NCBI GenBank assembly: GCA_021204025.1
Contig: JAJQAC010000072.1
Coordinates: 1 to 64,000, forward strand
From: Clostridiales bacterium
GTDB lineage: Bacteria > Bacillota > Clostridia > Lachnospirales > Lachnospiraceae
DNA: 64,000 nucleotides
Direction of reading: 5' to 3'
Shown here: piece after piece, positions 1-9,100 of the stretch
How positions within the stretch are numbered: position 1 is the stretch's first letter
Layout of the letters: each line of letters starts with the position of its first letter
Notes under the pieces: generated by a model
What the model was told of the DNA's origin: nothing
What the model saw: only the letters and a program-made list of their open reading frames with translations
Database searches by the model: none
Position numbers and translations under genes: made by a program

Positions 1-1254
1 TCCACATGGATGGTTAGTTGAGTTGAAAGTACTATTTTTCAGCGTTTCCTTAGGTATAATAGAGTAAAAATAAGACGCCTCATGCTCTGCCGACAATATC
101 TGAATCATGTCTGCAGACCTGCGCCGGGATGTGACACTGACATTTCCGGAAATACGAAATTCCAGGGATGTCTCATTGGCACTATACGTATTCTCTTCTT
201 CCGCCTTCCAGTTAATTTTCGGCTGTTCGTTTATCGCTTCCGCTTCCATATCGTAAAAAACATTTGGAAGCATAGTTGTCGTATCTGCTCGTGCAGTCGG
301 CTGTGAACACCCTGTCCAAAAATGATTGTTCAAAAACCACGGTAGTAATCGGGGCTGATTATTAGACCGCTGCATATTTCCCGTAGAAAAAGTCAGGTTT
401 ATATTCTCCCAATCTTCTCCGGTATATTGCTGAATGCTTCCTTTTAAAGCGAAAACCGCACAGCTTGTCAGATCTTTAATATGAATATCATAATGCGGTG
501 TCCATTCGCTTTTGTAATCATAATAGGTTAATTCGAATTTATAATCTCCGTCAGCTTTCACCGTTGTAGCCATATTGAGGACGCCGGTCAGAGAAGCATT
601 CGCCTGATTGTTCCAATCCTTTTCCAAATCTGCGATCTGACTTTCGATCTGTTGGATTTTCTCTTCAAGCGCGGAGATATCATCCAATAATTTTGTCGTC
701 TTCTCTGTCACAAAGTCAATATATTCCCAGGTACTTTCTGCAGAAAATCCATTTCCACTGAGAGCGAGTTCCTGATTTTTCAGTTTTTCAGAGACCGACT
801 TTACCGATGACATCCGGTTCTGCAGTTTTACCTTCTCTTTTCTCAAATTTTTGAGCTCATCCGGTTCTGCGGATACAGTATTTTCATCAGAATCTTTCGC
901 TTTATTCGGATTGTAGTGCACCTGACTGCAGGAAATTTTTTCAGCCATCGCAATCTGTAATGTCTCAGGCACGATTGAATCCGACAGATCTGTAAAACGA
1001 AGCAGATTTCTGCCTTTTTTCAGACAGACTTTGGCCTGTCTGGTAATCAACGCCCCCTTTGGATAAGCCGTCACTTTAACTACGCTCGAATTTACTTCAA
1101 TTTCGTAATTTTCTTCCGTCATCCATTCACTTTCCGAGCCGTATAATTCATTGTCAGATTCTGTTTTCTGTTTTTTCAAAGGCCTACCGCATGAAACACA
1201 GAATAATGAATCATCACTCTGCATTTGTCCGCAATTTGAACAAAATTGAGCCAT
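1..1254 (-). CDS. Zinc-ribbon MuiA-like protein (DUF4140/DUF4139), 3' end outside window
   Basis: The frame is open from an ATG at 1254 to the window edge, giving 418 residues without a stop. AAGGAGA lies just upstream of the ATG. Cys5, Cys8, Cys19 and Cys22 form a double-CxxC zinc ribbon. A region starting VTAYPKGALITRQAKV resembles the N-terminal DUF4140 domain of 'mucoidy inhibitor MuiA' family proteins. A heptad-rich, probably coiled-coil stretch follows, then a beta-rich DUF4139-like part with WTPHYDIHI. The family has no settled biochemical function. The zinc ribbon in front matches the other members of this array and is not what I expect for plain MuiA proteins. No signal peptide or membrane helix is seen in the visible part, so it may be cytosolic. 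It is the last visible gene of the minus-strand array, 47 bases after the transglutaminase-like gene. Confidence 0.75.
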   Translation of the reverse strand, partial: MAQFCSNCGQMQSDDSLFCVSCGRPLKKQKTESDNELYGSESEWMTEENYEIEVNSSVVKVTAYPKGALITRQAKVCLKKGRNLLRFTDLSDSIVPETLQIAMAEKISCSQVHYNPNKAKDSDENTVSAEPDELKNLRKEKVKLQNRMSSVKSVSEKLKNQELALSGNGFSAESTWEYIDFVTEKTTKLLDDISALEEKIQQIESQIADLEKDWNNQANASLTGVLNMATTVKADGDYKFELTYYDYKSEWTPHYDIHIKDLTSCAVFALKGSIQQYTGEDWENINLTFSTGNMQRSNNQPRLLPWFLNNHFWTGCSQPTARADTTTMLPNVFYDMEAEAINEQPKINWKAEEENTYSANETSLEFRISGNVSVTSRRRSADMIQILSAEHEASYFYSIIPKETLKNSTFNSTNHPCG

Positions 1255-1301
1255 ACATCATTCTCCTTCCGTTTTTTATAATTTCTTCTATCTTATCTCG
1301 T

Positions 1302-2123
1302 TTAGCTTGCAAGCGACCATGTTGCTGTCGCTCCATTTTCCAGTTCGATCGTAATGGAATCTCCGCTCGCCCAGCCGTCGCCATACATCGCCAGTCCAGC
1401 CATACCATCCGCAAACCCGGTTTGTCCATCCATAGTAAGGACACACCATTGGTGCTGATACTGGTTCTCATTTACATGCTGCCAGGTATATCCCATGTAG
1501 TCCAGAATCCTTCCTGTCGCCCTCGCTGTTCCTGCGCAGGTATAATTACCGCTGATGAACACGCCATAAGGAGACCGATAATACCTGGCGGCATCGTTTC
1601 CGTATACGCCTTTTCGCGTATATGAAAGTACGGCAATCGCCGCTGCCCTGACTTTGGCAAGATCAGTATCGTAATCTGGATTCGATAAAATGGATTCCGC
1701 AATCCCTTTTGCAACTGCATCCGCCTGTGCCGCCTGCTCTGCAGTCAGATATTTATAATAGCTGTGGGTTGCCGCCGCATTCTGTAAAAATTCGTCTGTC
1801 ACAGTAATTACACTTCCTGTGTTATTCTCCGCTTCTTCTGCAGTGTTTTCAGAATTCTCCGATGCACTCTCCGTATTTCCGGTATCCCCTTCATAAGCGA
1901 GCCGTCCTTCCGCTTTCCCGAACTGAACATAATGATTGTAAAGGGCGGCCTCATCCGTGCCAATTGCAGCTGCTACATCCGGGTTTACAGCAGCATAATA
2001 TTCCGCGTCAAACGTCTGTCCATCCGGCATTACGTTCGGCGCCGCATACGCGCATATCGATAATACTGCCATCATTGCTGATGTTGCTACAACCCTCATA
2101 CCCATTTTCATTTGCTTCCTCAT
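1302..2123 (-). CDS. Secreted transglutaminase-like protein with YYAAVNPDV motif
   Basis: The start at 2123 is chosen because TAAAGGAGGA precedes it and the protein then begins with a signal peptide (MRKQMKMGMRVVATSAMMAV... ending near AYA). The longer frame from 2237 has no ribosome site. The mature protein opens with FDAEYYAAVNPDVAAAIG and HYVQFGKAEGR, a short motif I associate with exported Firmicutes proteins. A Glu/Ser/Asn-rich linker follows. The C-terminal part has a Cys in NYTCAGTARA, a His in QYQHQW and an Asp in GFADGM, in the order and context of a transglutaminase-like Cys-His-Asp triad. The likely place of action is the cell surface. The substrate is unknown; peptide cleavage or crosslinking are both possible. 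Length is 273 residues. Confidence 0.7.
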   Translation of the reverse strand: MRKQMKMGMRVVATSAMMAVLSICAYAAPNVMPDGQTFDAEYYAAVNPDVAAAIGTDEAALYNHYVQFGKAEGRLAYEGDTGNTESASENSENTAEEAENNTGSVITVTDEFLQNAAATHSYYKYLTAEQAAQADAVAKGIAESILSNPDYDTDLAKVRAAAIAVLSYTRKGVYGNDAARYYRSPYGVFISGNYTCAGTARATGRILDYMGYTWQHVNENQYQHQWCVLTMDGQTGFADGMAGLAMYGDGWASGDSITIELENGATATWSLAS

Positions 2124-2191
2124 TTCGTTTTCCTCCTTTATAAAAATTTGTCTTACAAAAAAGCTCCTCTTCTGTTCAGATATCATTGTAT

Positions 2192-2242
2192 TCAAATTAC
2201 GAATGAATGATTTAATTCCTTTCCGCATTTTGGACAATACAT
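2192..2242 (-). pseudogene. Relic start of a zinc-ribbon gene
   Basis: GGAGGAATCACA is followed by an ATG at 2242 and a 16-codon frame reading MYCPKCGKELNHSFVI and then TGA. This is the opening of the array's zinc-ribbon family (compare MYCPKCGKKLKERAKFC at 4007), but it stops after the first CxxC. The ribosome site is intact, so a short peptide could still be made. I read it as the remains of a deleted paralogue. Confidence 0.55.
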
Positions 2243-2261
2243 TGTGATTCCTCCAACATTT

Positions 2262-4007
2262 TTATGTCCCGCTCAATTCCAGTCTGGTTCCCTTAAACAT
2301 ATCTATATCGAATTGTACATTCGACATATCCAGGGCACTGGTGTCCAGACTTTGTAATGACCGGCAACCATTAAACATATCTCTCATATTTGTCACCTGA
2401 GAAGTATCAAAATTACTAATATCTAGTTCCTGCAAAGAACTGCAGTTCCGGAACATACTTCCCATATCCGTCACCTTAGAAGTATCGAAATTACTGACAT
2501 CCAGTTCCTGCAAACGCTCGCATTGCCAAAACATACTACTCATAGAAGTAACTCGTGATGTATTAAAACTGCTGATATTCAACTCCTGCAGGTTAAAGCA
2601 AAACATAAACATCCCTGCCATATTATCCACCTGGGACGTATCAAAGTTGCTTAAATGTAATCCACTTAATGACTCACAGCCATAAAACATACTTGCCATG
2701 TTTTTCACCTGAGACGTATCAAAACTGCCGACATCTAATTCCTCCAGTAATATACACCCGAAAAACATGCCTTTCATATTTGTCACCTGTGATGTATTGA
2801 AATTACTCAGGTTTATTTTTTTCAGTGAAGAGTCAAAGTCTTTCCCCTCCATTTCTTCCCCTGCTTTAAACATGGATTCCATATTTTGCACCCGGGATGT
2901 GTCAAAACTGCTGAGATCCAGTTCCTTTAAAGAAGCGCACTTTTTAAACATAGATGACATGTCTGTAACGTTTTCTGTATGAAAACAGTCATTAAAGTCG
3001 ATTGTCTCCATGTTCTGATATCCGCTGAACAGAGACTTACAGTTTTTCCCCGCATTTACTCCGCCATCTCCAGCGATGTATAAAATATACCATTCTCCTT
3101 CATATCCTCTATTGACAGTTCCCGGCTCGCATATTTCTACCCATGCCCATACGGAACCGTCGCCGCCTGCGGAAATATCCCATGCATCCGACGGCATATG
3201 ATCCAGGCTGTCCAGAAAAATAATATTTTTAATCGCACGTTTATCAATCGTACTCTTAAATACGTATTCATCATCGGATCCGGACATTAAAGTCTTCGCT
3301 TCCGCTCCTGCATCATCATCGGATTTTTTTACAGATTTCGCATCGTCTGGGATCGAATTATTTATATCTGCGTTTTCTTCCGCAGAATCTGACCGTTCGT
3401 TATCGTTATCCGCGGTTACCTGTTCTCTGACCGTTTCTGCCTTTTCAGACAGTTTTCTCTCACCGGTCACCTCATAACCAAACTCCAGGATATCCAAAGC
3501 ACTATCCAAGTCATCCCAGGCTAAATAAACTTCAGATAAAGTTTCATAGGCATCCGTCATCATCTCATCCAAGTCCAGCGCAGCATAATAATCCTCTTCT
3601 GCCTGCAGACTATATGACCACATATCATCTTCCGTCTCAGCTTGTCCAGCCAAGCCGAAATAAGCGTTGCCTCGCCCGTAATACCCTGCTGCCTCTTTCT
3701 CCTCGATCCGGATCGCTTTTGTGAAAGAAACGACTGCTTCATCATAGTTCATCTCCGTCAGGTACCGGTTACCGGTTTTCAAAAACGACTGATACCTCAT
3801 TCGATTTACCACGGGAACCGCCACCAGAGGAACCAGAATGATAAGGATCAACAGGATCACCAACGCGATGATAATCGGCCACTTTGCCTTTCCCTTTGAT
3901 CTATTAATCGGTACATCAACTTGTGAAGTGCCTGGTACGGCGTAACTGCAGTTGGTGCAAAATTTCGCTCTTTCTTTTAATTTCTTTCCACATTTAGGAC
4001 AATACAT
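2262..4007 (-). CDS. Zinc ribbon-TM-TPR protein with DUF285 (BspA-like) ectodomain
   Basis: ATG 4007 (MYCPKCGKK) is preferred over the upstream ATGs because AGGAG sits 8 bases before it. Cys3, Cys6, Cys17 and Cys20 form the zinc ribbon. A Lys-rich stretch and a helix (WPIIIALVILLILIILVPLV) predict a cytosolic N-terminus and an outside C-terminus. A TPR block follows (GNRYLTEMNYDEAVVSFTKA), then an acidic linker. The C-terminal 300 residues carry about eight DUF285 repeats of roughly 24 residues with the pattern MFxxCxxLxELDxSxFDTSxVTNM. DUF285 units resemble BspA leucine-rich repeats of bacterial surface proteins and suggest binding to a host or neighbouring-cell partner; the partner is unknown. 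The stem is nearly the same as in the proteins at 6194 and 9574. Length is 581 residues. Confidence 0.85.
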   Translation of the reverse strand: MYCPKCGKKLKERAKFCTNCSYAVPGTSQVDVPINRSKGKAKWPIIIALVILLILIILVPLVAVPVVNRMRYQSFLKTGNRYLTEMNYDEAVVSFTKAIRIEEKEAAGYYGRGNAYFGLAGQAETEDDMWSYSLQAEEDYYAALDLDEMMTDAYETLSEVYLAWDDLDSALDILEFGYEVTGERKLSEKAETVREQVTADNDNERSDSAEENADINNSIPDDAKSVKKSDDDAGAEAKTLMSGSDDEYVFKSTIDKRAIKNIIFLDSLDHMPSDAWDISAGGDGSVWAWVEICEPGTVNRGYEGEWYILYIAGDGGVNAGKNCKSLFSGYQNMETIDFNDCFHTENVTDMSSMFKKCASLKELDLSSFDTSRVQNMESMFKAGEEMEGKDFDSSLKKINLSNFNTSQVTNMKGMFFGCILLEELDVGSFDTSQVKNMASMFYGCESLSGLHLSNFDTSQVDNMAGMFMFCFNLQELNISSFNTSRVTSMSSMFWQCERLQELDVSNFDTSKVTDMGSMFRNCSSLQELDISNFDTSQVTNMRDMFNGCRSLQSLDTSALDMSNVQFDIDMFKGTRLELSGT

Positions 4008-4115
4008 TTTCATTTCTCCTTCAACTTTTGTTTCCCACTTACATTTCATTTCCGGTATATTTCTTTTAGAATATGCAGTGCCTGATCGTATTCTCCCCTA
4101 CAGAGATTATCTAGC

Positions 4116-4703
4116 TCAATTCACAAAGAGATGCTCCCGTTTTTTAAAATAGATAATATTCAGCGCTATCATGATTCCATCGATCACTACCGTTACTATC
4201 ATTGTTGGTGTCACAATCAACTTACTCAGTACAATCAAATGGAAAAGCACTAAATAAAGCATCGGAATTACCATATTAAAAATAAGAAGATAGATATAGA
4301 GTCGAGGAGCTATCCTCTTAAATCCTGACAGCTGAAATCGGGTATAGATATCTGCTGCTGCAAGCAGCAAATATATTATGCCGATAATAATATCCAACAG
4401 ACGTAACCCTCTGAAATAAGAATAAGGCATATGATATCCTGTGTTTATCTTACTGTACATCCCGCTCAGGTAACCGCACGCACATCCCAAGGACACAAAT
4501 GCCGTTAAAAACAACTGCACCCAGATCACAAATTTAAACCATTTCATTGGCGCATGGTTTTCATATGTATATATCTGTCTTCTTCCAGCAGCTGGTTGTT
4601 TTTCAAATGAATCGTACCCTGAGAGAATGGGTTCTCCACACATCGGGCAGAAGCGAACTGGATACTTCAATGGCGCACCACATTTTATACAATACATAGC
4701 CAA
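4116..4703 (-). CDS. Zinc-ribbon protein with four membrane helices
   Basis: The protein starts MAMYCIKCGAPLKYPVRFCPMCG, a double-CxxC ribbon, and has no TPR stem. Four hydrophobic segments follow: WFKFVIWVQLFLTAFVSLG, LLDIIIGIIYLLLAAADIY, RLYIYLLIFNMVIPMLYLV and MIVTVVIDGIMIALNIIYF. The start is probably the TTG at 4703: GGAGG lies 6 bases before it, against 12 bases before the ATG at 4697. Function is not recognised. It is an all-membrane member of the array and could be a scaffold or sensor. It lies 108 bases before the DUF285 protein and 74 bases after the YD-repeat protein. Confidence 0.7.
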   Translation of the reverse strand: MAMYCIKCGAPLKYPVRFCPMCGEPILSGYDSFEKQPAAGRRQIYTYENHAPMKWFKFVIWVQLFLTAFVSLGCACGYLSGMYSKINTGYHMPYSYFRGLRLLDIIIGIIYLLLAAADIYTRFQLSGFKRIAPRLYIYLLIFNMVIPMLYLVLFHLIVLSKLIVTPTMIVTVVIDGIMIALNIIYFKKREHLFVN

Positions 4704-4777
4704 TTTTTTCCTCCTCTTCTGTTATAAAGCGACCTCTATCAAGAAGTAAATTGAACAAACTCTAGTCCCGACTATTC

Positions 4778-6049
4778 CTAGTTCATCGAATACATTAAAC
4801 TTCCATCCCTTTTATATCTGCGTTTTCCCAGCAATTTCCCATTCTGATCATATTCATAAATTGTATAACCAGACATCGACCCATCTTCATTATAACGACT
4901 GTCCTTTATTCGGTTTCCTCTGGAATCATATTCATAGATTGAATAATATTTCATTTCTCCATTTGGTCTACACTCTGTGCGTTTTATGGCTTTTCCACTT
5001 TCATCGTACTCTGACTCATAAATTGTATTCAGTTCACCATCCGGTTTGTAAACTTCTTCTCGTACCCGATTTCCTGCATTATCATAGCTGTTAATCGTCG
5101 TACTTTTTACACTAAATCCATCTTGAGTATACTTGATTTCCTTAATGCAGTTGCCCGCCTCATCGTATTCCTTATTCACAGGGGCTATTCCCCCAGTTCC
5201 ACCCATATCTATATCCATATCTATATTAGTAACATAACTCTTGGAAAATTGTCCATCCTCCCGGTAAGAGATATCCGCATGTCCATTCTGAGTCCCGGTT
5301 GCATCATAGGATGTTACCTCCGTCAGTTTTTCCGCCATATCATAAGAAAATCTGACAGAAAACCAGAGTTCCCCATTTCCGCCATAATAACGCCTTTCGC
5401 GTATGTTTCCAGACGTGTCAAAGATGCTTCCTGACTCGATCTCCTTAATTTTTTGCACTATGGTTTCATTATTTCCAGACTTTTCAAGAGCCTCTCTCAG
5501 ATTCTCCAACGCCCGATCGCTGTCTCCCTGCCGGATCTCTATATCCGTGATCCCCAGCCATGCCTCCGCTTCAGACTCATCTAATTCCAGTACGGCATCA
5601 TAATCATCCAGCGCCAATGTCAGGTTTTCCTCTGTCTCACCGGAATAGATATACGCGGACGCGCGCCCCAGATAGGCTTCGACCTGTCTCGGATCAATCT
5701 CAATCGCCTTTGTGAAAGCGACGATCGCTTCCTCATAGCTTAATTCCTCCAGATATCGGTTCCCTTCTGCTATAAGATTTTCGTACCGGCGCTGCCTCAT
5801 GCCGGGAAGAACAACGATAATGCCAACGGCAAGCAACAGGCACACCGCCAAACAAACTCCTGCCGCCGCCAGCCATCCCCTGCCGGATCTGCGCCTGTCC
5901 TCTGTCTTCCCTCCGGATTTTCCACCGTTACCGGACGCGCCTTCGATTACCGATTTTAAATACCCTTCCTCTCCGGCTGTCGCTACTCCACAGTAACAGC
6001 AAAATCTCGCCCCTTCTTTTAGTTTTTTTCCGCACTTTGAGCAATACAC
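4778..6049 (-). CDS. Zinc ribbon-TM-TPR protein with YD-like repeats
   Basis: The frame begins with GTG at 6049 (VYCSKCGKK) after a GGGGGA ribosome site. Cys3, Cys6, Cys17 and Cys20 form the ribbon. The helix lies near residues 57-80 (LAAAGVCLAVCLLLAVGIIV). TPR units follow (GNRYLEELSYEEAIVAFTKA). Residues about 225-423 hold five to six repeats of about 30 residues, each with YDxxGN and a charged strand (YDEAGNCIKEIKYTQDG, YDNAGNRVREEVYKPDG, YDSRGNRIKDSRYNEDG). These resemble YD/RHS-type beta repeats, though the fragment is too short to be a toxin-delivery RHS protein. It is probably a surface-exposed beta structure; its role is unknown. Length is 423 residues. Confidence 0.8.
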   Translation of the reverse strand: MYCSKCGKKLKEGARFCCYCGVATAGEEGYLKSVIEGASGNGGKSGGKTEDRRRSGRGWLAAAGVCLAVCLLLAVGIIVVLPGMRQRRYENLIAEGNRYLEELSYEEAIVAFTKAIEIDPRQVEAYLGRASAYIYSGETEENLTLALDDYDAVLELDESEAEAWLGITDIEIRQGDSDRALENLREALEKSGNNETIVQKIKEIESGSIFDTSGNIRERRYYGGNGELWFSVRFSYDMAEKLTEVTSYDATGTQNGHADISYREDGQFSKSYVTNIDMDIDMGGTGGIAPVNKEYDEAGNCIKEIKYTQDGFSVKSTTINSYDNAGNRVREEVYKPDGELNTIYESEYDESGKAIKRTECRPNGEMKYYSIYEYDSRGNRIKDSRYNEDGSMSGYTIYEYDQNGKLLGKRRYKRDGSLMYSMN

Positions 6050-6076
6050 CTCTGTCCCCCTGTTTCTTTCAAACGC

Positions 6077-6193
6077 TTAACAATCTTTATGTATCACCTC
6101 ATTGCATACCATCTCCGCAATCGTACACATTCCACTACGATTCGGATGCGTTCCATCTATTGTGTCATAGGAAATCTTGTATAACAACAGGCA
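6077..6193 (-). pseudogene. Relic of an SGNH/GDSL hydrolase C-terminus
   Basis: Directly after the stop of the 6194 gene, and in the same frame, the minus strand reads 38 codons with no start. They contain YDTIDGTHPNRSGM and IAEMVCNEV before TAA at 6077. The D-x-x-H-P block followed by a helix with IAE is how the last conserved block of SGNH hydrolases looks. The rest of such an enzyme is absent. I infer a deletion remnant; a chance match is possible because the piece is short. Confidence 0.4.
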
Positions 6194-9100
6194 TTAACAC
6201 GGATTCTCCTTCTCCTCGGCAAGCAAAATCCAGTCAAACGAATCATTTGAAAGATAATTGTATCCATCCAGAATCGTCTGCATCTGCACTTTTGTGATAT
6301 AACCGTTTCCATCAAAATAAGTTGCATCGGGGCGTTCTCTGGTATCCTGATCATATTCCTTCCCCTTTTTTTCATATCCGCTGCCAGATACATTGATAAA
6401 CTGGTAGTGACTATGAAAAGCACTGCTTGAATTAAACAAAATAATTGTACCATCATCAGACAATCGGGCATCCGCCCTGTCGCCAATATAACCGCCAGAT
6501 CTCCCATCATAATAATTAAGCGATATCAAAGAACTATTTTCGTCATACGTCAAGATATCTGTCAGGGTTATTTCACCTGTTTGAAGTTGTCCCTGGCCCA
6601 TTAACAGCTCGTCATATCCGTCTCCGTTAATATCATAATAAGCATAATAAATATTTCCTGATCCTCCTTGGTACTTAGAAACCGCCAGGATATTAACCTC
6701 AGGGTATTGCTCTTCATAATATTCCTTTGAATTCCATACATTCTCAGTGAGTTGACATAATGTCCGGTATTGCTTCAGGATGTCCTGATATACGGAGTTT
6801 GGAACGGAATTTGAATATGGGCTTAAATTTTCTTCTAAAACCCAGCCATAATACCTTTCCTTGACATACTCATTTTCGGAATAATAACTTCCATAATATG
6901 TTCTTTTTGTTGTAACCACATTCCATTCTACACATATCCATCCCGGATTCCTTTGGATTATGCCCCGCGCATACACTGTTTCACCCGCAGGAATCGTGAC
7001 GATCTCTTTCTCTCCATCAGGACTCGTATACATAGAAACAGTTACAGTTGTGTTTTGAAACTCATTAACATTCTGATAAAATTCATAAATTTCGCTTTCT
7101 TTTGACGGATAATCAAACGGCATTACTTCAGGATGCTCATCTATAATGTATGAGATATATTCAGTGGAATCTGGTATTTCAGTATCTGCAGGTACTGTCA
7201 ACACGGAAGATATTCCTGCTTTCTGCTTTGCGTCCGCAAGGTCTATGAGTCCCCATAAACCATCCTTTTTCGCCCACAGTTCATTATTATAAGCCGGCGC
7301 CATATCTTCAAACTCACCAAACGCAATCAATGTCTGCCCATTCCGATAAAGAAGCCCTGCTTCTCCATCACGCCACACAACCATAGTGTCACTGGTGCAG
7401 GGATATGCGGCATACTCCATTTCATATTCCCATTCTCCTGAATCAGAATTATAATTATGATCGATGGGATATGCCCAAATACCATCATAAATAAACTCCG
7501 TGATTTCGTTTCCGTTTTCGTCTATGTACCCCCATTTGCCATCGCGTGAGCAGGCAGCAATTCCCTCAGAAAAATCTTCAGCGGCTGTATAAATAAAATC
7601 CGTAATAGGTTGCCCACTTGTATCTACATACCCTTTCGGATACTCTTCGATCGTAGAATATATTGAAGAATAAAACTGTTTGATAAGCTCTGAGCCTTCC
7701 GCAATAGACATCGTTTCATCATCGTTTATCTCTATACCTTCAGTATTTATTCGTCCGGACGGATATGGTTTATGGAGTCCGGCTTTCTTGACAGACGTAA
7801 TAAAAGTACCGTAAAAATCCCCCACAGCTAAAGCCTGTCTCGTCCGAACATCATAATAAATATCCATCTCGCCCATACCGCGTGAATTCAACGTGAAGAG
7901 ATACCAGGGCGATGGATAAACGGGATAACATATATACTGAGATGGATGTTCCTGATCAGTCCCTATGAATCCGGCCTCATTAATGATCCCAGAGGCATCA
8001 AATCGTGACATCATACCATCCTGGTCCATGGGGATATCCCCGCTGTCACTGTGATCCGGCACAAAATATAAACGCCAGCTCCCATCTGCCAGTTGAATCT
8101 GATAATACTGCGGCAAATTTGAGTAGCCCGGAAAACTCATTTCATAAAAATAATCTGCGGCAACCGTTCCTCCGCTTGAATATGGTCCGCACATTACATT
8201 CCGGAAAATAGCTGTTTGCCCGTCCGAGTAATCTCCTTCTATATCGCTGAAGCTGTTTCCTCTCAACGGGACGACACATTGATAATCATATTCCGGTTCG
8301 ATTACCCAGGTTACATCTGCTGCTGACAGGGGAACAAAATCGGCAAATCCCATACCACTCGACCTATCATCAAAATTTGAATCTCCCGAGGGAAGACTCT
8401 TCCGAGCAAAATCAACATCAGATAAATCTTCTTCTGCATCCGTCATTGTTTCATCCAGATCGAGTGCGGCAAGGTAATCTTTCTCTGCCAGCAGATAATA
8501 TGACTGCTTATCGTCTGCCGTCTCAGCCTGATCGGCTAAACCGACATAAGCATTGCCTCGCTCATAATACGCCGCCGCTTCTTTACCTTCCACTCGAATC
8601 GCTTTTGTAAAAGCAACAACTGCTTCTTCATAATTCATTTCCGCCAAATATCGATTGCCGGCTTTCACAAGCGACTGATACCTCATTCGCTTTACTCCGG
8701 GAACCGCCAGAAAAGCAGGTATAATAAGTAACAGGATCACAAGCACTATAATCATCGGCCAGTTTTTCTTATCCTTTGACTTTTTAAATGCTCCGTCATT
8801 CTGAGAACGTTCTGATATTACGCGATAACCACACTTACTGCAGAATTTTGCCCCATCAGCGACTTTATTTCCACAATTCCGGCAATACATTCTATTTCCT
8901 CTATCATCCGTTTTTGCCAGCATATTCCAATTTTCCACTCGTGATTGAAACTGTTTATCTGTCATAATATACTTTCCCTGGCCATCCTTTGCACCCCCAA
9001 CCAGGATTTGGAAAATATCAAACATTTCCCAGCATCCGATAATACCAAACACAAAAAATGAAAAATCGCTATTAAAAGTAACCATACCCAAAGCGAATAC

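Noticed and set aside
4046-4117. TPR-like tail GEYDQALHILKEIYRK after the 4116 gene
   Set aside because: Only about 24 codons, no start and overlap with a real gene end; may be a relic but too short to support.
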